Assembly: GCA_020543525.1 (NCBI GenBank)
Contig: JAHYIO010000028.1
Span: forward strand, 1,054,001-1,118,000
Source of the DNA: Coriolopsis trogii
Lineage: Eukaryota; Basidiomycota; Agaricomycetes; Polyporales; Polyporaceae
DNA length: 64,000 nt
Direction of reading: 5' to 3'
Below the pieces are notes generated by a model that made no database searches, had not been told where the DNA came from, and was given only the letters and a program-made list of their open reading frames with translations. The position numbers and the translations under genes were made by a program. Below, in pieces: positions 57,577 to 64,000 of the stretch. Position 1 is the stretch's first letter. Each line of letters opens with the position of its first letter.

Positions 57577-59779
57577 ATGGCTACTCCAAACTCGCTGCCC
57601 ATTCTAGTGGTACGTACGCCAGAGTCATCTGAATACTCTGCTACCGCCCGTGCTCAAAGCGTTATGTCGTACTCCACAGGTGGGAAGCGGGCCATCTGGT
57701 CTCGCAGCCGCGCTCTCGCTGGCTCAGAACGGCGTGCCCATCCGCGTCGTAGAGAAGGTCCCCGAATTTCATCGTGCCTCGCGAGGCAGTGGTATTCAAG
57801 TGAGCCTCATGCATGAACCTGCCTATCCGCCGACAGGTATCTCACACAACCCGTTCCTAGCCGCGAACGATGGAGCTCTTCCGGTTCCTCGGCATAGCAG
57901 GCGATATCCGGCGGATTGGCACCGCCATACCGCCTCTGCGGTCGTACAAACTGCCAGGCGGTACAGAGGTATTGCGGACGTGGAGGGTCGTAGAGCCGCA
58001 CGAACCGACCCCTGATCGTCCCGAGGTGAGGATCTAGCTCTCATTTAGGCCCAAGTACAACAGGAAGCTGAGTTGATGATGACTCGGGGACCTCCTAGAG
58101 CGAAGTGTGCTTGAGCCAGTACCTGACCGAAGACGTGTTACGCGACCACCTGACGAAATACGGCGTACGTGTTGAGCGGTCGACCGAGCTCGTCTCCCTT
58201 GAGCAAGATAACGAGGCGGTCACCGTCATAGTGAAGAAGACGGGACCCGATGGATCGGAGACAACGGAGACCGTCCGGGCGGCGTACGTGGTTGGGGCTG
58301 ACGGCGCGAGGGGTGCGAACGTATTCCATCCTGACGAAGTTGAACCTCTCTGACAGGTCATACAGGTGCCACACGGAGGGCTATCGGCGTGCACTTGGAG
58401 GGCGAAACCAAAGACGCGGATGGTCAAGTCTGGGCAGACTGCGCGCTAGAGGGTGACCTAGATCATAACGTGAGTGATATTCTTATTTTGTTCGCATTGC
58501 CTCTGCTGAACATTTCTTCTCAGTACTGGCACGTCTGGGCGGATGGACAAAAATTCACGTACACATGTTCCACTGCGCTAACATGGCACGGCATCGTTAT
58601 AACTGAAGACATGACACAGCATCGCAATGCGCTGGAACCCTGTGCCCCAGACGTACCATGTTGGCATTGTAGGTCAAAATTTCGACCCGATTGACATATT
58701 GGACCCTACCAAATTCGAAGAATTCTTCCATGAGAAGACTGGGCGCAATGATGTGGTCTTCAAGAGGATCACTGCTTTGACATACTGGAAGTCAGTCTCG
58801 TCGTGTGTATTTAGCCAGGAAATGAACTCACGCACATATATAGGCCTAAGATGAGAATGATCAAGCAATTCCGTCAGGGACGGGTATTTATCTCTGGAGG
58901 TGAGTGCTGTATGGCGCCGTATATCGCACTGTCTGAAATTCAATCGTTTGCCACCAGACGCCGCCCATGTCCACTCGCCTACTGGCGGGCAAGGCCTCAA
59001 CACGAGTGTCCAAGACTCAGTGAGTTGTGAAAGTCGTGAGCAGACATTTACTAACCTCAGATTATCAGTTCAACCTCGCCTGGAAGCTGGCTCTTGCTTA
59101 CAAGGGTCTCGCATCCCCCTCCCTCCTCGACACCTACAATGCAGAGCGGCTTCCTGTCGTCAAACATATGCTTGCTGTGACAACGGGGCTCTATGCGAAC
59201 GTGGTCCAGACGTTAGCTACAAATGTCGTCCAGTGGCGAGACAATTCGCTGCGTCAGTTGGAGATCAACTACCGCTGGAGCCCAGTCGTCCTGGATGTGC
59301 GCGGCTTCAACGGTCTCAACGACGATGAGCTGAAGGCGCGCGCGTACCTGGGCTATATCGGGGAGGACGTACGTGCCGGAGATCGCGCCCCTGATGCACC
59401 CGGGCTCATTGACACCAACGGAGAAGTCGCGGCGCTCTTCGACATCTTCAAGCCGAACGTCCATATCGTGCTCGTCTTCCAACCTGATATCGAGGCAACT
59501 AGTGCCATCGTGCAGGCGTTGGTCGCTTCTCAGTGGCACGCTAGCGGCATCATCCAGGTTGTCGTCCTGAACCGCAAGGAGCTTCCCCAAGAGGTCGAGG
59601 GCGCTCGGGGTTTCCACGACAAGGAGGGCTACGCATACAAGCACTACAACGTAGATGGCAGCGCGGAGAGAATCGTGGTTGTGCGCCCAGATAGCTATGT
59701 TGGTGCGTTCGTGAATGATTTCGACGGGATTAAGGCGTACTTCTCGAGGATACTTGCGGATACGTACTTCGAGACTTAG
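57577..59779 (+). CDS. FAD-dependent aromatic-ring hydroxylase (phenol 2-monooxygenase-like)
   Basis: Flavoprotein that hydroxylates phenolic compounds using NADPH and oxygen. About ten exons. The first (33 nt) ends ILV and joins VGSGPSGLAAALSLAQNGVP, the dinucleotide-binding motif. Then come EKVPEFHRASRGSGIQ, PRTMELFRFLGI, LSQYLTEDVLRDHL, AAYVVGADGARG (DG motif), HTGATRRAIGV and the FAD ribityl motif FISGDAAHVHSPTGGQGLNT. FNLAWKLALAYKGLASPSLL and LDTYNAERLPVVKHML follow, with a thioredoxin-like C-terminal domain (DVRAGDRAPDAPGLI ... IVVVRPDSYVGAFV). All motifs are intact. The splice before FNLAWK uses the AG of ATTATCAG. Likely cytosolic. Divergent from tep1. Confidence 0.9.
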
Positions 59780-60471
59780 TAGAGTGACCTCAGCTGCTGC
59801 AAATGCGTCGTCCATGTATACGTACGAGTCTCCTGTACTTGATAAACCTGTCAAATGCACCTAGTACCACTCAAGTGCAAAAAATTCACCGTGAGGTCTC
59901 GAGTGCGGGTCAATGGATAAATCGTGGATAGGGGAAGACGGTCTGTTCTGTTTGTTCGTGTTGTGCCGGAGGACAAATCAAGATGCTCGAGCGGCAAGGA
60001 TGCTTTTGCTCTCACTTGCCTCCCTACCACTACTACATACCACCTATGCACAGGAAACTATTCCCTGAAGCTCAACATTGCGAACGGCGTACGGATGATT
60101 CGACCTCAGTGTCGCTATTCTGACGAAGCAGAGTCTCCTGACTCCTCAAGACCCGACCCGAGTCAACGGCGAGCCTATTTTAGGGACTGCGTGCTAACAC
60201 CATCTCCTGCAGAGAGTACCGCGCCAACTCGAAGAAGGCTTCTGCACCCCTCGTTCACATCATCGCATGTTAGCACTCAGCCAATGCCGCAACTCAGACT
60301 CACGATCCCATGGATCCGGGCTCGCTTATGTTCGGTCCTCATGGTCATCTGTATTGAGTAGGTGGAAATGGAAGACAACGAATGCTTAAAGCGTGTTCTC
60401 TCGCGGGGAGCCGCTCCGCTGTCTCTCTTCGTATAAAATCGGCCTGTTCCTCCGTCTCAGACTAACAATCA
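59780..60471. other. Intergenic region
   Basis: 690 bp: 3' UTR of the monooxygenase and promoter of the next gene, with a TATA-like element at 60433-60439. A 145-codon plus-strand frame (59924-60361) shows no known motif. Confidence 0.5.
60433..60439 (+). promoter_or_regulatory. TATA box of the yellow/MRJP-like gene
   Basis: TATAAAA about 40 bp before the ATG at 60472. The closeness suggests that translation may start at the second or third in-frame ATG (60481 or 60484) rather than at 60472. Confidence 0.4.
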
Positions 60472-62488
60472 TGTACATCATGATGTCATGGAACCTAGGC
60501 AAACTGACCCTTTGTATCTTGACCATCCTCGCCGTAGCGACGTTGGGACTAAACACCTCCGACCCGGATGTTTTCAATGTGCGTACTGCTACTAGAATTC
60601 GCTGCCCACGACAAGTAGTCATGTATCATGTTGACTCATCGAACACAATCCTCTGCATTACAGTTTCCCGAGTACCCGCCGCCTATGACACCTCCCGTAA
60701 ACCAGACTATATCCGATTCGGTCACGACGCTTGCGGCAAATGAGACAGGCGGTGACCCCGGGCTGTCGATGGCTCAGATCCACTTCGACACTGGTCGATT
60801 TGGACCAGACATCGAGCTCGTTCATGCCTACTTCAACTTCTGGCCAACGGTACGCTTCGTCCATACACAATGATCCGGTGCGACCAACCCATGTCACGTA
60901 TCCGCCGGTCAGGGAGTAGCTGTGAACAGCGATGGAAAGATATTCACCTGCTTCTCGCGTGGAAACGAGACCTTCACACTTGCAGTGGTCAACAGCTCGA
61001 CCACAGAGGCCCCCTTCCCGAAGTGAGCATTCCACCTTGCCATCCAGATGACAGATTTACCCGTGCTGTTGCGTGTCACCCCAGCCAAGACATGAATACC
61101 CCTCCCGCGTTCGTGGACGAGTCCAATCCGGCTGTCAGCATCGTGACCGACAAGCTGCTCTTCGTCCAAGCCGTTGTCGTAGACGGCAAAGATCGCCTCT
61201 GGGCACTCGACACCGGCCGCCCACGCGTCAATGGGACGACTCTCCTTGCGGCGACCCCAGGAGGGCCCAAGTTGATCGGCTTCAACGCGGACGGGACGGT
61301 CTTCGCGAACTTCACGTTCCCGAGCTCGGTCGTGCCCACCGACTCTTCCCTGAACGACATGCGGTTCGACCTGCGTGGAGACGGCTTCATCTATCTGGCC
61401 GACAGCTCCCCCCAGCGTCCGGGGATCGTCGTCGTCAACATGACGTCTGGGGAATCGTGGCGTCATCTAGACGGTCATCCTTCCGTGTCAGTGCAAAACG
61501 ATTTCGTGTCTTTCCATAACGGAAGTGAGTGCTCGTTGACCGCGCGCCCGGACCGCTCTGGTCTGATGCACGCTGCACCCGACGACCATAGTCCCGACCT
61601 ATATCCATCCGCCCATTTCGCCCAACGCGGTTACGTTCTTCAACAGGGTGAGTGCATTCTCAAGCACTGCCTCTATGCGCTCTTAGCAACCGCGGGTCGA
61701 AATCTCTGGCAGTTCGCGGCGGATGGCATCGCTTTGTCTGAGGGTGAGTGCCCATCCTGGGCAGTACCCACTCAGTGCTGATGCTTCCCGCAGATGGAGA
61801 GTTCCTCTACCTTACCCCGTTGTCGAGCCGTCAACTCTGGCGCGTGCCCACGTCCGTCTTGAAAGTGCAGCCCTCGGCCGCGAACCCGAACGCCATCGTC
61901 CTCGCGAAGCAGGCAGTGCAAAACGTGGGGGACTTGGGGAGCCACGCGAATGGCCTCGAGGCGGACGACCAGGGCTTCATATACCTCTCCGCGCCTGGTA
62001 CGTCACCACCCGGCGCTGAGACAGTGTGCGCCCCTCCACTGAACGCGATTCAGAACACAACGCCATCAATCGGTTCAACCCCAAGACGGGCTTGATTGAG
62101 CCCTTCGTCCGACACCCTGCTATCCAGGTAAGTCATTGGACTGGACATGTGCACCACCACCAAGTATCTGATCGGACGGCATCGCATGGTCACAGTGGCC
62201 AGACACGCTGTCGATCGTGACGCTCAAGTCTGGGGGCAGCTTTGTCTATTTCACAGCGAATCAGTGAGTGCGCTTGTCCTGGCGGCGTGGATGCGGAGGC
62301 TCAGGGCTACGCTCACCCCTCCTCAGGTTGTGGCTTAGTCCCGACTATCAGAATGGGTGAGTGAACGCTGAACAGTGCTTATCATGGAATGTGGTCATGA
62401 TTGACTCGATGACAGCACGGACTTGCGGACGAAGCCCTATGCCATGTTCCGAGTGCCCATCCCAGGAGGTCGTCCCTCACAGACGTAG
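60472..62488 (+). CDS. Secreted yellow / major royal jelly protein-like beta-propeller
   Basis: Exon 1 (60472-60578) encodes a signal peptide, MMSWNLGKLTLCILTILAVA. The following exons give GLSMAQIHFDTGRFGPDIEL, AYFNFWPT and GVAVNSDGKIFTCFSRGNET, then LLFVQAVVVDGKDRLWALDT, GRPRVNGTTLLAATPGGPKL, FPSSVVPTDSSLNDMRFDLR, GDGFIYLADSSPQRPGIVVV, GEFLYLTPLSSRQLWRVPT and ADDQGFIYLSAPG, and finally TDLRTKPYAMFRVPIPGG with TAG at 62486-62488. The order of 'V-D-G-x-x-R-L-W-x-L-D-T-G', 'L-N-D-x-R-x-D' and 'G-F-I-Y-x-x-D' is that of the MRJP/yellow family (six-bladed propeller). Extracellular; substrate unknown. About ten exons with short introns; I see no break. Confidence 0.85.
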
Positions 62489-62588
62489 TTCTATGGACTT
62501 TGCACTTGGCAAAGTTATCGCGCGGGCGCCGTCATGCTCGGGCCCGTCATGGCATTTGTTTTCATCTATGGGTCTTCTATGACAACGT

Positions 62589-64000
62589 TCACGCGCCAGT
62601 GCAGTACTCCTTGACTACACTCCTCGGGTGCTTGTAAGATCCGATCGGCGTGTACGGAACGTCGCTCAGCCTGCACATTGGACAAGCCCATCAGCATCGC
62701 ACACGCCGTCGAGCTACGCAAACATGTGCATAGCAGCACGACTCACCCGAACGCGGTCGGTCCGCCACAGTCGAGCCCCTCGCGAGTGGTCGTCCAGCTG
62801 GGGTGTCCGGCGAGCGCGATCACCGTCACGCGCAATCCGTACCTGTAGTCCGGCGTCCCGAGCGCGGCCCCGTTCTGCGAGTCGAGTACCGTGATGAGGT
62901 CAGGGACGGTGACGTGTATCTGCGTTCGCGTTCGATGAGTCGCCGAGGAACGATCAGACGCGTCTTCGAAAGCTTGAACAGACAGCGTTTCTGATGCCAA
63001 AACGCACCTTCTTCTCGCCGTCTGCAGACTGGATGTAGGCGTACAGGTTCTCGTTTTGGAAGGGGATGACGAGCTTGTCGTCGGGCTTCACGGGCAGAGT
63101 GAACGCCGGAGCGGAGGTCGGGTTCGCGTCTTCCTCCTCCTCTTCGAGCAGCGGCGCAATCGTGACCTCGCCCCACGTGAAGCCCTTGCGTACTTCCTTT
63201 TTAGCCCAAGTTCGAAGCCGAAGCCGACGTTTGAAGCAGTCAAGGTCAAGATAGTAGCAAGCACGCCCTCTCAGCTTTCCTATGCCGGACGAGGACGAAG
63301 GAGAGCGACGCTCACCCTCTGCACGTCAACGATCTTCCCGACGAACAGGCACGCGCCGTTCTGGAGCTCCAGGATCGCGTTCGGCACCCCCTTGAGATCG
63401 TTCCGCTTCCTGCACAGCGCAATGGCGCGCCCGATGCGCCACGCCTGCGAGACGCTATGCGGGACGCCGTACCGGACGCACGTCACGCGGTCGAGCGGGG
63501 CCATGCTCGTCCCGCTCTTGGACCCCATCTCGGTCGTCACCGTCCGGAGGATGGTCTCGACCGCCTCCGAGTCCCGAGCCGTGGGGAGCACCTGCCGCGC
63601 GTGCGTTCGGACATGTAAACGAAACCGTCAACGACCGAGAAATGCCTGACCGGTCTACCGGCTTCTCAAAGCCTGCTGCTGGTCACTCGGCCTGCTCGGG
63701 CGCGAGCAGCAGAGGACAATGGGGAGAGAGAAAGGGGAAGAGGGATACGCACCACGGTGTTGCCTGCCCCGTCGGAGATCGCGCAGGGCCACAGTCCGTT
63801 CGGGATCCCATACGCGCCCGGTAACCTAACACGTCAAGTTGCTGTCAGTCACCGCTGCGCTCCCGGGAGCGAACAGCCAACTCTGTGCAGCACGCGGGTA
63901 CTCACGTTTGGTACATCTGGTTGCCCAAAGCGTGACCGCGGCAGGGACGGGAAGGTCACGATAAGAGGCCGGGAGCACGAGACGTGAGCATTCGTGGAAG
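62589..64000 (-). CDS. DUF917-family protein (S-methyl-thiohydantoin desulfurase-like), partial
   Basis: 3' part of a minus-strand gene that continues beyond the right edge. Exons from right to left give LPGAYGIPNGLWPCAISDGA, LPTARDSEAVETILRTVTTE, MGSKSGTSMAPLDRVTCVRY, VSQAWRIGRAIALCRKRND and AILELQNGACLFVGKIVDVQ, then VTVPDLITVLDSQNGAALGT, DYRYGLRVTVIALAGHP, GLDCGGPTAF, and the last exon LSDVPYTPIGSYKHP with TGA at 62589-62591. The pattern 'V-P-D-L-I-T-x-L-D-S...A-L-G-T-P-x-Y-R-Y-G-L-R-V' with 'G-G-P-x-A-F-G' is diagnostic of DUF917. In fungi these are often fused behind a hydantoinase A-like domain, which would lie outside the window. The 3' end is 100 bp from the stop of the preceding convergent gene. 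Confidence 0.85.

Noticed and set aside
1..64000. Transposable elements, CRISPR arrays or rRNA genes
   Set aside because: No reverse transcriptase, transposase, integrase, long terminal repeats, regularly spaced repeats or rRNA sequence was recognised.

Overview
This is a piece of a nuclear genome from a filamentous basidiomycete, most likely an agaricomycete (polypore- or agaric-like). The evidence is dense genes cut by many 45-70 nt introns, moderately high GC, many copies of the DUF6533 seven-transmembrane family, and housekeeping proteins (Rpn1, Sdh4, Atp19, TFIIA gamma, PTEN) with fungal features. The genus cannot be told from the window. Coding regions were rebuilt by hand from splice signals, reading-frame continuity and family resemblance; where exon sums are given, they were checked to be divisible by three.

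Left part (1-28 kb). DUF6533 membrane-protein paralogs lie on both strands: 70-1530(-), 3442-4856(+), 13650-15152(+), 16242-17700(+), 24590-26119(-), 26708-28224(-), with decayed pieces near 2.3-2.5 kb and 15.9-16.1 kb. Between them sit the ATP synthase subunit atp19, a zeta-crystallin-type quinone oxidoreductase, an NFX1/FAP1 zinc-finger protein, a tandem pair of coiled-coil proteins ending in a J-like HPD module (18.1-20.3 kb), and a 1183-residue protein with five copies of a short Cys4-like finger and a large proline-rich region (20.7-24.4 kb).

Middle (28-49 kb). A secreted GH89 alpha-N-acetylglucosaminidase, a tRNA-Ala(CGC) with an intron, sdh4, an aminoglycoside-phosphotransferase-fold kinase with a 14-nt microexon, a 3-kb stretch without a convincing gene, toa2 (TFIIA small subunit), two more DUF6533 paralogs of a second subfamily (40405-42242 and 42828-44414, +), then rpn1 and a small CBS-domain protein transcribed divergently.

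Right part (49-64 kb). An orphan GPCR-like seven-transmembrane protein, a PTEN-family lipid phosphatase (tep1) divergent from an FAD-dependent phenol-hydroxylase-like monooxygenase, a secreted yellow/royal-jelly-type beta-propeller protein, and the 3' part of a DUF917 (thiohydantoin desulfurase-like) gene running off the right edge.

There is no operon logic. The main biological theme is local birth, inversion and decay of DUF6533 receptor-like genes among conserved housekeeping genes. The least explained single gene is the five-finger protein at 20.7-24.4 kb.
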